Assembly: GCA_041389885.1 (NCBI GenBank)
Contig: JAWKRB010000039.1
Span: 1 to 64,000 of the forward strand
Source: JAWKRB01 sp041389885
GTDB taxonomy: Bacteria; Myxococcota_A; Polyangia; Polyangiales; Ga0077539
Length of the DNA stretch: 64,000 nucleotides
Direction: 5' to 3'
In this document: positions 18,770 through 27,295 of the stretch, in pieces
Layout: every line of letters starts with the position of its first letter
Numbering within the stretch: position 1 is the stretch's first letter
Program-made: the position numbers and the translations under genes
Notes under the pieces: generated by a model
Database searches by the model: none
What the model was told of the DNA's origin: nothing
What the model saw: the letters and a program-made list of their open reading frames with translations, nothing else

Positions 18770-20239
18770 GTGGAGATCAAGCCCACGCCCGACAGGGCGC
18801 CCGCCTTCGACCCGCAGTCCCCGCGCTTCTGGGACCCTGACGACCTCGACGCCGAGCTCCGCCGGGTCTTCGAGATCTGCCACGGCTGCCGCATGTGCGT
18901 GGGCTACTGCCCGACCTTTCCCTTCGTGTTCGACCGCATCGACGAGAACCACGAGCGGCACGGTCGCCTGCACTCGGCGCTCACCCTCGACGCGCAAGAC
19001 TTCGTGCGCGCCACCGACCTCTGCTTTCAGTGCAAGCTCTGCTACGTGAAGTGTCCGTACACGCCCGACGACCCCGAGTCGACGTGGCTGGTCGACCTCC
19101 CGCGGCTGCTCTGGCGCGAGAAGGTCGTGCGCACCCGCCGCGAGGGCGGGGTGAATTTGCAGGAGTCGCTCCTCGGGGAGCCCGGGCTCCTCGGCGCGCT
19201 CAACAGCGGCCCCCTCGCCCCCGTGGTGAACTTCGTGAGCGCCAACCGCCTGGCGCGCAAGGCGATGGACCGCGTCGCGGGGATCTCCTCGGAGTTCCCC
19301 CTGCCCGAGTACGCGAGCGAGACCTTCCCGCGGTGGCTCGCGAAGCGCACGCCCGGCCCGCGCGCGGGCGAGCGCGGCGCCGTCGCCCTCTTCGCCACCT
19401 GCCTCGTCGACTACAACCGCCCGGGCATCGGCCAGGCGGCGGTGAAGGTCCTCGAGCACGCGGGCTTCGCGGTGGAGCGCCCCGAGCAGCAGTGCTGCGG
19501 CATGCCCAACATGGACACGGGCGACCTCCAGGCCGCCACCGACAAGGCCCGCTTCAACGTCGCGGCGATGGTCGCGCACGCCCGCGCGGGCCGGGCCATC
19601 GTGGTGCCGGGCCCCTCGTGCTCGATGCAGATCCGCAAGGAGTACCCCGAGCTCCTCGACAGCGAGGACGCGCGGCTGGTCGCGGCGCACACCTTCGACC
19701 TCATGGAGTTCCTCTGGAAGCAGTGGCGCGAGGGCGCGCTGCCCAAGAAGTTCGAGCGCTCACTGGGCTCGGTCGCGTACCACGCGCCGTGTCACCTCCG
19801 GGCGCAGCGGGTGGGCTTCCCCGCGCGCTCGCTGCTCGAGCGGGTGAGCGACACCGAGGTCACCACGATCGAGCAGTGCAGCGCGGTCGACGGCACCTGG
19901 GGGATGAAGGCCGAGTTCTACGAGCTCGGGGTGAAGTACGCGCGCAGGCTCACGCGGGGCGTCGAAGACGCCGAGGCCGCGCACGTCGCCAGCGACTGCC
20001 CCCTGGCCTCGCAGCGCATCTCGCGCGAGAACCGCGCGCGTCTGCACCGATCGAGCTCGCATATGCCTACGCCTACGGGTCGCCGACGCGCCCGGAGGAA
20101 TTCAGGTCCCCACCCCGGAGCGAACGCGATGCGCAAGGTGACCTCCGAGAGCCTCGACCTGCGCCTATGGAGGCCGCCCGGCCTGGCGATGCGCGCGCGG
20201 AGACTATCGCGCGCACAGTGCCGGTGCCCTCGGCCCTGA
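18770..20239 (+). CDS. heterodisulfide reductase/GlpC-like Fe-S protein, C-terminus frameshifted
   Basis: An Fe-S oxidoreductase with two N-terminal [4Fe-4S] sites (C37/C40/C43/C47 and C85/C88/C91/C95) and two CCG-type cysteine regions (C211 with QQCCG at 241-244, and PCH at 340-342 with C370). This is the layout of HdrD/GlpC-type subunits. With rubrerythrin upstream and DUF3501 downstream it forms a conserved oxidative-stress-type cluster, perhaps passing electrons to the rubrerythrin. The GTG start follows a GGAG site. Up to SRENRAR (about 20,040) the frame is normal. Beyond that the expected family tail (an 'ELAYAYG'-like stretch) is split between frames, so the encoded tail to 20239 is artefactual and the real stop is probably near 20,130. 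Confidence 0.8.
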   Translation: MEIKPTPDRAPAFDPQSPRFWDPDDLDAELRRVFEICHGCRMCVGYCPTFPFVFDRIDENHERHGRLHSALTLDAQDFVRATDLCFQCKLCYVKCPYTPDDPESTWLVDLPRLLWREKVVRTRREGGVNLQESLLGEPGLLGALNSGPLAPVVNFVSANRLARKAMDRVAGISSEFPLPEYASETFPRWLAKRTPGPRAGERGAVALFATCLVDYNRPGIGQAAVKVLEHAGFAVERPEQQCCGMPNMDTGDLQAATDKARFNVAAMVAHARAGRAIVVPGPSCSMQIRKEYPELLDSEDARLVAAHTFDLMEFLWKQWREGALPKKFERSLGSVAYHAPCHLRAQRVGFPARSLLERVSDTEVTTIEQCSAVDGTWGMKAEFYELGVKYARRLTRGVEDAEAAHVASDCPLASQRISRENRARLHRSSSHMPTPTGRRRARRNSGPHPGANAMRKVTSESLDLRLWRPPGLAMRARRLSRAQCRCPRP

Positions 20240-20720
20240 GGATGTCGCTGGCTCCTCGAGGACCACGCCACCGCGTTGGGCCCGGTGGTGCAGGAGATGC
20301 TCCGGCGCCGAGCGCATCACCGACCCTGCGGCGGTGCAGGCCGAGGTCGACACGTGGCAACGACCTCATCGCCCTCGACGGCGCGCTCCTCGCGACGCCA
20401 GCGATGATCGAGGTCGAAGACCCGGCGGCGCGCAAGCGACATGCGCCGCGCCGACCTCGACGGCATCGACGACGCCCTCGCGCTGAGCTTCGGCGACCTC
20501 CGCGTGCTCATGGCCTTCGACCCACGGGCGCGGCCAGGGCGCACCGCGGTGGTGCGCTACGTGAGCCGCGCTCCTCGCCGACGGGCGCGCGCGGCTCGAT
20601 GTCGCGCAGCCTGCGCGCCTTCGCGTCGTCGCACCCGCGCTACGGCTACTCGGTGGCGCTCGAAGAGATCTGCCGCGCGCCTCGCCGCGGACCTTCGAGC
20701 GCGTTCGCCGACGCCGCCCG
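20129..20720 (+). pseudogene. DUF3501 family gene, multiply frameshifted
   Basis: The ATG at 20129 opens with MRKVT followed by SESL, the usual DUF3501 start. Downstream, family-like fragments appear in different frames: ERITDPAAVQAEVDTW, then LIALDGALLATPAMIEVEDP, then ALSFGDLRVLMAFDP, then PRYGYSVALEE. All three plus-strand frames are needed, so several indels are present. The position directly after the rubrerythrin and Fe-S genes is where DUF3501 is normally found. The function of the family is unknown. Either the gene is dead or this stretch is badly sequenced; preserved protein fragments between shifts favour the latter. Confidence 0.7.
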
Positions 20721-20748
20721 CGCCTCCGCGGCGCTACGCTCCGCTGCG

Positions 20749-21673
20749 ATGGAACCGCCGCCTTCCGCATCTCCTCTGCGCTCGTGGCTCCGGGGTCGTC
20801 GTCGCCTGGCGCGTACGCGCCGGCAAGGGCCAGCGCCTCCCGCCGTCGATCTTCGCCTCACATCGCTCCTCCGAGTCGCACGCCGAGATCGTCGACGGGC
20901 GCGTACCGCACGATGGGCGCCAACCCCCGCACGCCACGCAGCACGCGGCAGGAGGTCATCACCTACGCACGTGTTCGCGGGGGTGCTGGCCTTTGGGTGG
21001 CATTCCGTCGCGGTCGACATGCTCACCCGCGCGGATGAAGAGAGCGACGCGGCGCGCCCGACGTGAGCATCTTTCCGAGCGCGTGCCCGACGCCACCACG
21101 GGCGGGCGGCAGGATCGAAGCAGAGATCGCCTTCTGAGGTGCTCGACACCGAGCGCCTCGCGCAACGCTAAATGACAAGGTCGAGAAGTTCGCGAAGCGC
21201 GGGGTCCGTCGGCTCTTCGCCGTGCGCGCGCCGACGGCACTGATGAGTGCACCACCCCATCACGACTGGATCAGGAGCTCGACGCGGGCGCCGAGATCAC
21301 CGACCGTTGCTTCGCGTGCCGGTCCCCGTCGCGGCGCTGGTCGACCGGGTGCCTTCGCGCATGACACCATCGCGGAAACCCTGCTCGCGTCGCGCAACCG
21401 TGCGGGGCTGAACACGCGCTCGCAGACCGCGAAGCCTGCGGAGAGGCCCGCGGAGAGGCCTTCGCGGAGAGGCCCGCGGAGAGGCCCGCGGAGGCAGCTG
21501 GCGCGAGCCTCGCGGGGCGGTGCTGCGGTGCTGGCGCGAAGGCGGCGTGGCCGTCGACGACTTCGAGTCCGGCCGCGCGTGGCGCTCGACTGCGACGACC
21601 GCGCGGCGCTTGAGGCGCGGCTCGATCGCGCTGGCGATCACTGGCGACCGCCGCGGGCGACGTGTTCGGTTGA
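20749..21673 (+). pseudogene. Uma2/DUF820-type endonuclease-fold gene, multiply frameshifted
   Basis: Fragments in changing frames match the Uma2 (PD-(D/E)XK-like, DUF820) proteins that are multicopy in myxobacteria: AEIVDGRVYRTMG, then VDMLTR, then DVSIFPSAC, then AEIAF and KFAKRGVRRLF. A Gly-Glu-Ala-Arg-type tandem repeat follows, then GVAVDDFE and CDDRAALEARLDRAGD near the end. Many such proteins are domesticated or transposon-linked nucleases of unclear role. The ATG at 20749 and TGA at 21671 bound the similarity. Indels are frequent throughout. Identification rests on motif order alone. Confidence 0.55.
21437..21493 (+). repeat. 12-bp tandem repeat in the Uma2-like gene
   Basis: About four to five imperfect copies of a 12-base unit close to GGAGAGGCCCGC. 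In the expected frame it would encode an Arg-Gly-Glu-Ala-type repeated linker, which Uma2-like proteins often have before their C-terminal segment. Copy number may vary by slippage. Confidence 0.65.
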
Positions 21674-21729
21674 GCGCGGACCTCGGCGCGACGCTTGGCA
21701 AACGCGCACCTCAACCAGCGGTGCGCGCC

Positions 21730-23203
21730 GTGACCCTTCGCCGGACAACCGCTACGCGCGCCTCCCCGACCGTTTCTTCGCCTCGCGTCTCACCCACGCC
21801 CGTGTCGGCGCCTCAGTGGCTCGCGGTGAACCTCCCCCTCGCCGCGGAGCCCGGGCTCGACGCCGACGCGATGCGCCCCCGAGATGCTCGCGGTTCTTCG
21901 CGGGTAACCGCGTCCCTGGAGGGCGCCGAGCCCATCGCGTTGGCCTACGCGGGGCACCAGTTCGGCGGCTTCGTGCCCAGGCTGGGAGACGGCTGCGCGA
22001 TCCTCCTGGGGCGAGGCGATCGACGCCTCGGGCGCGCGGCGCGACGGTAGTGCGCAGCTCAAGGGCGCGGGCCTGACGCCCCACGCCACTCCCGCGGCGG
22101 AGACTGACGCGCGGCGCTCGGTCCCGTGCTGCGAGAGTTTCTCGTGAGCGAGGCGATGCACGCGCTCGGCGTGCTCATCACCTTCGCGCCTCGCGTGGTA
22201 GACGCTCACGGGCGCGAGCCTGTGTACCGCGAGTCTCCGCTCCCTGGCGCGGTGCCCACCCGCGTCGCGTCGAGCCACCTTCGCGTGGGGACCTTACTTC
22301 GCCGCGCGCACCGCGAGGCCCTCTTGAGATCCTCGTCGGCGTCGCCTCGCGCAGCATCACCTTCGAGCGGCGCTGGAGCGACCCGGCGCCCGCCCTCGCG
22401 TTCTCGGACGCGGTGATCACCGCGCAGGCGTCGCTCGTCGCGCGCTGGGTCTCGCTGGGCTTCGTGCACGGGGTGATGAACACCGACAACTGCGCGGTCT
22501 CGGGCGAGACCCTCGACTACGGCCCTGCGCTTTCGTCGACGGCTACGACCGCGCGCGGCGCAGCCAGCTCCATCGACCGCCAGGCGCTTACGCCCTCTCG
22601 AACCAGCCCTGCATGGCGCAGGAACCTTCGCGCGCCTCGCCGAGGCGCTGCTCCCGCCGCCGGGCGCCGACGAGTCCGCGGTGGTGGCTGACCTCGAGGC
22701 GCGCATCGCCGGTTCTCAACCCGGCGCTACGAGGGCTTCTACGCCGCCGCGATGCGCGCGAGTCAGCCCTCCTCGAGGCCCGCGAGGGCGACCAGCTCGC
22801 GAGGGCGCTCCTCGGGCTCATGGCCGAGGCCCGCGCCGACTACACCCTCACCTTCCGACGGATGGGCGATCTCGCTGCGGGACAAGGCGATCGGGTGAGC
22901 GAGAGCTTCGCCGGGGTCGACGGATTCGCCGACTGGCTCGCGGCCTGGCGGCGCCGCTGCGGCGACGAGGCGACGAGCGCTGAAGCGCGCGCGGCGGCGA
23001 TGCGCGGGGCGAACCCGGCGTTCATCCCGCGCAACCACCTCGTCGAGGCGGCCCTCGAGGCGGCGACCGGGGGAGACCTCGCGCCCTTCGAGCGGCTGCG
23101 CGCGGCGCTGGAGCGGCCCTACGACGACCAGCCCGAGCGCGCCGACCTCGCGGAGCCGCCGGGCGACGAGCAGTGGCGCTACCGCACCTTCTGCGGCACC
23201 TGA
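21730..23203 (+). pseudogene. selO: SelO/YdiU pseudokinase AMPylase, frameshifted upstream of about 22,790
   Basis: SelO transfers AMP to Ser/Thr/Tyr residues of proteins and protects against oxidative stress. Conserved pieces occur in order but in different frames: NRYARLPDRFF (21,747 on), VSPTPVSAPQWLAVNLP, AYAGHQFGGFVPRLGDG, LREFLVSEAMHALGV (22,128 on), then the catalytic region GFVHGVMNTDNCAVSGETLDYGP (22,460-22,525, split by me at MNTDN). The last 135 codons (22,790-23,203) are intact and end in the typical WRYRTFCGT; SelO proteins often end in a selenocysteine- or Cys-containing CGG-type tail. A GTG at 21730 opens VTLR before the NRYARLPDRFF region. The intact motifs between shifts suggest sequencing error as much as real loss. 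Confidence 0.8.
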
Positions 23204-23284
23204 GCGCGACCGCCCCGCGGGCTTGAAAGGGCTCGTGATGTCGGTACAAGGGTCGGCCAGGGACCGCAGAACGGAGATGAACGA

Positions 23285-24157
23285 TTGAACGACACCGCTG
23301 AGCTGCTTCGTATGATCTTCTCCTTCGAGCTCTTCAAGCTCGGGGCGCGGCAGGTCACGGTGCAGATGCTCGTGCTGCTGCTGCTGCTGGTCACCGCGGT
23401 CATCATGGCCTCGGGGTGGTTCAAGCGGGTGCTGGTGCAGCGCGTCCTCGCGCGCACGGCGCTCGACCCTGGGGTGCGCGAGTCGATCGGAACGCTGGTC
23501 CGGTATGTGTTCGTGACGGTCGGGCTGCTCGTGGTGTTCCAGACCGTGGGCATCGACCTCTCGACGCTGACGGTCATCGCCGGCGCCCTCTCCGTGGGCA
23601 TCGGCTTCGGGCTCCAGACGATCACCAACAACCTGATCTCGGGCCTGATCATCCTCTTTGAGCGGCCGATCAAGGTGGGCGACCGCATCCTGGTCGACGG
23701 CGTCGACGGCGACGTGGTGGAGATCTCCATCCGCGCGACCACGGTGCGCACGAGCGACAACATCGCGATCATCGTGCCCAACTCGCAGTTCATCTCGTCG
23801 ACGGTGACCAACTGGTCGCACACCGACCGGGTGGTGCGCTTTCGCATCCCGGTGGGGGTGAGCTACGACGCCGACGTCGACCGCGTGCGCGAGGTGCTCC
23901 TCGGGGTCGCCGCGGCGCACCCCGGCGTGCTCGCCGACCCCGCGCCCGGCGTGACCTTCGAGGCCTTCGGCGACAGCTCGCTGAACTTCGAGCTCGGGGT
24001 CTGGACCACCGAGTACGTCGGTCGACCGCGGCTGTTTCGCAGCGAGATCAACTACGCGATCTGGCGCGCGTTCAAAGAGAACAACATCGAGATCCCCTTT
24101 CCGCAGCGCGACCTGCACGTGCGCGGCGGCACCCTCACGGTGCGGACCGAGGCGTGA
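23285..24157 (+). CDS. MscS-family small-conductance mechanosensitive channel
   Basis: A 290-aa inner-membrane channel. Three N-terminal helices end with the pore-lining TM3 (AGALSVGIGFGLQTITNN, residues 99-116), followed by the canonical beta domain (FERPIKVGDRI) and the cytoplasmic alpha/beta C-terminus. MscS channels release solutes on hypo-osmotic shock. The start is TTG at 23285, with a GGAG ribosome site about 8 bases upstream; the ATG at 23279 is out of frame and stops immediately. The first clean gene after the indel-rich block. Its last 23 bases overlap the convergent LysR gene. Confidence 0.93.
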   Translation: MNDTAELLRMIFSFELFKLGARQVTVQMLVLLLLLVTAVIMASGWFKRVLVQRVLARTALDPGVRESIGTLVRYVFVTVGLLVVFQTVGIDLSTLTVIAGALSVGIGFGLQTITNNLISGLIILFERPIKVGDRILVDGVDGDVVEISIRATTVRTSDNIAIIVPNSQFISSTVTNWSHTDRVVRFRIPVGVSYDADVDRVREVLLGVAAAHPGVLADPAPGVTFEAFGDSSLNFELGVWTTEYVGRPRLFRSEINYAIWRAFKENNIEIPFPQRDLHVRGGTLTVRTEA

Positions 24158-25091
24158 CCCGCGCGGCCTCGGGGCGGCGCAGCGCGCGCAGCGCGTGGTC
24201 GCGAAACGCGCGCACCTTCGCGGGCAGCAGCGCCGCGTCGGCGTGGAGCAGAAAGAGCGCGCCCCGCTCGACGAGGCGCCAGTCTTCGAGCACCCGCACG
24301 AGGCGCCCCGCGGCGAGGTCGGCCTCGGCGTGCGCCTCGAGGAGCAGCCCGACGCCCGCCCCCGCCACCGTCGCGCCGACGGTGAAGGTGTTGTCGTTCG
24401 CGAGGAGCGCCGAGGCCACGCCCAGCGGCGCGAGCTCGTCGCCGCGCCGCAGGGTCAGCCGCGGCGCCCTGCCCCCGTAGGGCATGCGCACGAGGCGGTG
24501 CGCCGACAGCGCGTCGGGCGTCGCCGGGGCGCCGTGGCGCGCGAGGTAGCCGGGCGACGCGAAGAGCGCGAGGCTCATCTCCACGAGCCGGTGCGCGATC
24601 AGGGGAGAGTCGCGGAGCGTCGCCGCGGCGCGAAAGGCCACGTCGATGCGGTGGGCCTCGAAGTCGAGGGTGGCCTGCGAGAGCTCGACCTCGACCCGCA
24701 CCGCCGGGTGCGCGTCGATGAAGCTCGCGACCACCGGCGCGATGAGGTTCCCGAGGTCGGTGGGCGCGGTCAGCCGGAGCACGCCTCGGGGCTCCGCGCG
24801 CCCCGCCCACAGCTCCGCGGCGGCCTCGTCGAGGGTCTCGAGGGCGCGCCCGGCTCGCTCTCGAAAGCCGACGCCCTCCTCGGTGAGCGAGACCCGCCGC
24901 GCGCCCCGGCGGAGCAGCGCCGCGCCGAGCGCCCGCTCCAGCCGCGCCACCCGGCGGCTCGTGGCCCCCTTGCTCTCCCCCATCGCCCGCGACGCCGCGG
25001 TGATCGAGCCCAGGTCCCCCGCGAGGCAGAAGGCCCGAAGGTCGGCCAGGTCACCCGACAGCGTCTCGTTTTCAGAAACCTTCGGTCTCAT
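24135..25091 (-). CDS. LysR-family transcriptional regulator
   Basis: A 318-aa LTTR. The winged HTH is at residues 14-73 (DLRAFCLAGDLGSITAASRAMG, with SKGATSRRVARLERALGA as the recognition region, each quoted in part). A periplasmic-binding-like effector domain follows from about 100 (GVLRLTAP, then DVAFRAA). This layout is close to LTTRs that control quinone or stress-response genes. It is divergent from a DoxX gene 70 bases away, with repeats in the shared region, so DoxX is the obvious target and autoregulation is likely. The effector is unknown. Confidence 0.92.
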   Translation of the reverse strand: MRPKVSENETLSGDLADLRAFCLAGDLGSITAASRAMGESKGATSRRVARLERALGAALLRRGARRVSLTEEGVGFRERAGRALETLDEAAAELWAGRAEPRGVLRLTAPTDLGNLIAPVVASFIDAHPAVRVEVELSQATLDFEAHRIDVAFRAAATLRDSPLIAHRLVEMSLALFASPGYLARHGAPATPDALSAHRLVRMPYGGRAPRLTLRRGDELAPLGVASALLANDNTFTVGATVAGAGVGLLLEAHAEADLAAGRLVRVLEDWRLVERGALFLLHADAALLPAKVRAFRDHALRALRRPEAARVTPRSAP

Positions 25092-25139
25092 GTTGGCTGT
25101 CTTGTATCACTTTGAGAAACGATCCAGGTTGAGGTCTCA
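25071..25139. promoter_or_regulatory. LysR/doxX shared control region with paired repeats
   Basis: The control region between the divergent genes holds two direct-repeat pairs: TTCAGAAAC (25071-25079) with TTGAGAAAC (25112-25120), 41 bases apart (about four helical turns), and GGTCTCA at 25084-25090 and 25133-25139. A minus-strand TACAAG box lies 9 bases before the LysR ATG. The composition is clearly AT-richer than the flanks. The repeats are candidate LysR binding sites; this is inference from spacing. Confidence 0.4.
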
Positions 25140-25161
25140 ACACCCACCGGAGATCAAGACC

Positions 25162-25596
25162 ATGACCGTCGACACCGCCTCGCACCTCGCAGCCCCCGCC
25201 CCCTCGAAGGGCCTTCACCTCGGCCTCTGGATCGCCCAGGGCCTCGCCGGCTTCGCCTTCCTCGGCGCGGGCGCGACCAAGCTCAGCACACCCATCGCCG
25301 AGCTCGCGACGAAGATGCCCTGGGTCACGCACTTTCCCGAGCTCGCGGTGCGGGCCATCGGCGCGGCGGAGCTCGCGGGCGCGCTCGGGCTGGTGCTCCC
25401 CTCGGCGCTCCGGATTCAGCCCAGGCTCACGCCCCTCGCGGCGGTGGGGCTGGTGCTGGTGATGCTCGGCGCGGCGGGCACGCACGTGGCGCTGGGCGAG
25501 GCGGCGATGATGGCGCCGTCGCTGATCCTCGGGGGGCTCTCGGCGTTCATCGCGTGGGGGCGGGGCGTGAAGGCGCCCATCGCGCCCCGGGCGTGA
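25162..25596 (+). CDS. DoxX-family membrane protein
   Basis: A 144-aa protein with four membrane helices. It begins after a short polar N-terminus with a helix containing GLAGFAFLGAGATKLS, the DoxX/DoxD signature region (residues 29-44). Then come IGAAELAGALGLVLPS and two further helices. DoxX-like proteins are associated with redox stress or quinone functions in several bacteria, but the activity is not settled. The start is the ATG at 25162 with GGAG nine bases upstream; the frame stays open further upstream into the LysR gene without a ribosome site. Expression is probably controlled by the divergent LysR regulator. Confidence 0.85.
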   Translation: MTVDTASHLAAPAPSKGLHLGLWIAQGLAGFAFLGAGATKLSTPIAELATKMPWVTHFPELAVRAIGAAELAGALGLVLPSALRIQPRLTPLAAVGLVLVMLGAAGTHVALGEAAMMAPSLILGGLSAFIAWGRGVKAPIAPRA

Positions 25597-25709
25597 CCCC
25601 GCGACGCGCCCGCGCTGCACCCGGTGCGCAGGCCGCGCGAGCTGCGCAGGAAGCGCGCGTTCGACAAGGCGCAGGGGTAACGGATTGAGCCTTTCCTGCG
25701 AAGGAGCGC

Positions 25710-25718
25710 TGGGATAAT
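25710..25718 (+). promoter_or_regulatory. extended -10 box TGGGATAAT
   Basis: An extended -10 element (TG-N-GATAAT) in an AT-richer stretch, about 70 bases before the ATG at 25788. A TTGAGC at 25685 is too far away (22 bases) to be a normal -35, but extended -10 promoters do not need one. It probably drives the 25788-27828 unit. Confidence 0.45.
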
Positions 25719-25787
25719 AGATCTGACGCGCCCTGTGAGCCTCTTTCACTTTCTCCCTTGAGGCGCCGTCGGAATGGAGTCGCTGAG

Positions 25788-26615
25788 ATGATCGTCCCCG
25801 CTGGCGCGCTGCTCGTGGCGCTGCTCCCCATGGTCCCCGAGAACGTCGCCGCCGCGCGTGGGCCCGTGATCCTCAACGCGCGCCTCCGGGCCGACGTGGT
25901 CGACCTCGCGGCGGTCGGCGCCCACCTCGGGCAGAGCGCCCTCACCCTCGCGCAGCCCTCGGCCCGCCGCGTGCCGGTCGCGCAGCCCCCCGCGCAGCCC
26001 CCCGCGCCCGTCGCCGCGCCGACGCCCCCGCCCGCGGCCGACGACGCCTGCGCCGCAGACCGCGAGGCCTGCCAGGAGTCGGAGCAGATCGCGCGCAACG
26101 TGCTCCGGCACCGCGAGCGCTCGCTGCGCACGCACCGCGCCTTCGGCATCGCCGCGTGGAGCTCGATGCTGGTCACCGAGATCCTCGGCACCATCCAGAT
26201 CGTGAACCAGGACTCGTGGTTCGGCCGCGGCGCCTGCGCGAGCAACCCCGACGCCTTCGGGTGCCGCCAGTCGAGCCTCATCACCGGGCTCCACGAGGGC
26301 TTCGCGTTCACCACCGTGGGGCTCTACCTCACCGCGGGGATCATCGGCGCCAGCGCCGCCGACCCCGAGCGCGCCTCCGAGGGCGACGGCGCCGCGCAGC
26401 GCAGGCTGCGGCTGCACAAGACCCTCGCGTGGATCCACGGCGCGGGCATGGTGCTCCTCCCCCTGCTCGGCGTGATCAGCGCGTACCCGCAGATCGTCGG
26501 CGCGACGAGCAACGAGGCGCGGGCCGACGTGGGCCGCGCGATGCGCACCCTCCACGCCATCGTGGGCTACTCGACCTTCACGGCGTTCACCATCGCGGCG
26601 GCAATCGAGCTGTGA
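25788..26615 (+). CDS. four-helix membrane protein, cytochrome b561-like (putative)
   Basis: A 275-aa membrane protein. It has a signal-like N-terminus (1-25), a Pro-rich linker (65-82), a short Cys-containing region (C88, C95) and four membrane helices (about 118-138, 168-190, 212-235 and 254-274). Histidines lie at or near helix ends: H116, H169, H210/H217 and H256. This spacing is like the paired haem ligands of b561-type proteins, but no database match could be tested. The next two genes overlap by 4 bases each and encode Cys-His (haem-type) motif proteins, so a trans-membrane electron-transfer unit is a reasonable inference. The ATG 25788 was chosen over TTG 25758. Confidence 0.6.
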   Translation: MIVPAGALLVALLPMVPENVAAARGPVILNARLRADVVDLAAVGAHLGQSALTLAQPSARRVPVAQPPAQPPAPVAAPTPPPAADDACAADREACQESEQIARNVLRHRERSLRTHRAFGIAAWSSMLVTEILGTIQIVNQDSWFGRGACASNPDAFGCRQSSLITGLHEGFAFTTVGLYLTAGIIGASAADPERASEGDGAAQRRLRLHKTLAWIHGAGMVLLPLLGVISAYPQIVGATSNEARADVGRAMRTLHAIVGYSTFTAFTIAAAIEL

Positions 26616-27295
26616 GCGCGCGCCTCGCGACCACGCTCGCCCTCTCCGGCGCGCTCTGCACCCTCCCGGCGTTCGCGAACGAAGACGGCCGTCAGGTCGA
26701 CCGCGCGATGCGCGGCTGCGGCACCGCGCTGACCTGCCACGGGGTCAACCCCGGCGCCTCGGCGCGCATCGAGGGTCCCATGCGCCTCGACCCTGGCGCC
26801 CGCGGCACCTACACCCTGGTGATCACCAGCACCCGGAGCGATTTCGTGGCGGGAGGGTTCAACATCGCCGCGGCCGGCGCGACCCTCGCGCCCAACGGAA
26901 CAGTGTCGCAGCTCCGCAGCGGGCAGCTCACCCACGTCGCCCGGGTCGCCCGCAGCGGCGCCGAGGTGCGCGTGCCCTTCGACGTCGTCGCGCCCATGAC
27001 CGCGGGCGCCGCCATGATCTTCGCCGCAGGAAACGCCGTGAACGGACTCTCCACCAGCTCCAACGACGCCTGGGCCATCACCGCGCTCTCCGTCGCCGTG
27101 GGCGCCGAGGGCGCAGACGCCGGCGCGCCCGTTGACTCGGGCGTCGCGGTCGACGCGGGCCCGCGCACCGAGCGCTACGACCCCACGGCCTCGTCGGCCT
27201 ACGGGGGCTGCCGCGCGGCGCCCGGTCGGCCCCGCGGCGCCTGGGCGGCCCTCGCGCTGCTGGGCCTCGCCGCCCGCCGCAGGAGGCCGCGATGA
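26612..27295 (+). CDS. exported protein, choice-of-anchor-V-like, with MYXO-CTERM-like tail
   Basis: A 227-aa exported protein. The signal peptide ends near AFA-NE (residues 21-25). A Cys-His motif follows (C36, C42, H43; CX5CH instead of the haem-binding CXXCH). Next is a beta-sandwich-like domain with GPMRLDPG and FVAGGFNIAAAG, resembling the 'choice-of-anchor V' domain. The C-terminus has a GGC motif, a hydrophobic helix and Arg residues, the MYXO-CTERM sorting pattern. GTGA overlap with the upstream membrane protein and ATGA overlap with the next gene make a coupled three-gene unit. Whether it binds haem is unclear, given the unusual spacing. Confidence 0.68.
   Translation: MSARLATTLALSGALCTLPAFANEDGRQVDRAMRGCGTALTCHGVNPGASARIEGPMRLDPGARGTYTLVITSTRSDFVAGGFNIAAAGATLAPNGTVSQLRSGQLTHVARVARSGAEVRVPFDVVAPMTAGAAMIFAAGNAVNGLSTSSNDAWAITALSVAVGAEGADAGAPVDSGVAVDAGPRTERYDPTASSAYGGCRAAPGRPRGAWAALALLGLAARRRRPR

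Noticed and set aside
21437..21493. Possible direct repeats of a mobile element
   Set aside because: Short 12-base tandem units that fit a protein linker; no transposase, terminal inverted repeats or target duplication seen.
20040..22790. Interpretation as a degraded mobile element or genomic island
   Set aside because: The fragments belong to ordinary chromosomal families in conserved order, with no integrase or attachment site visible.
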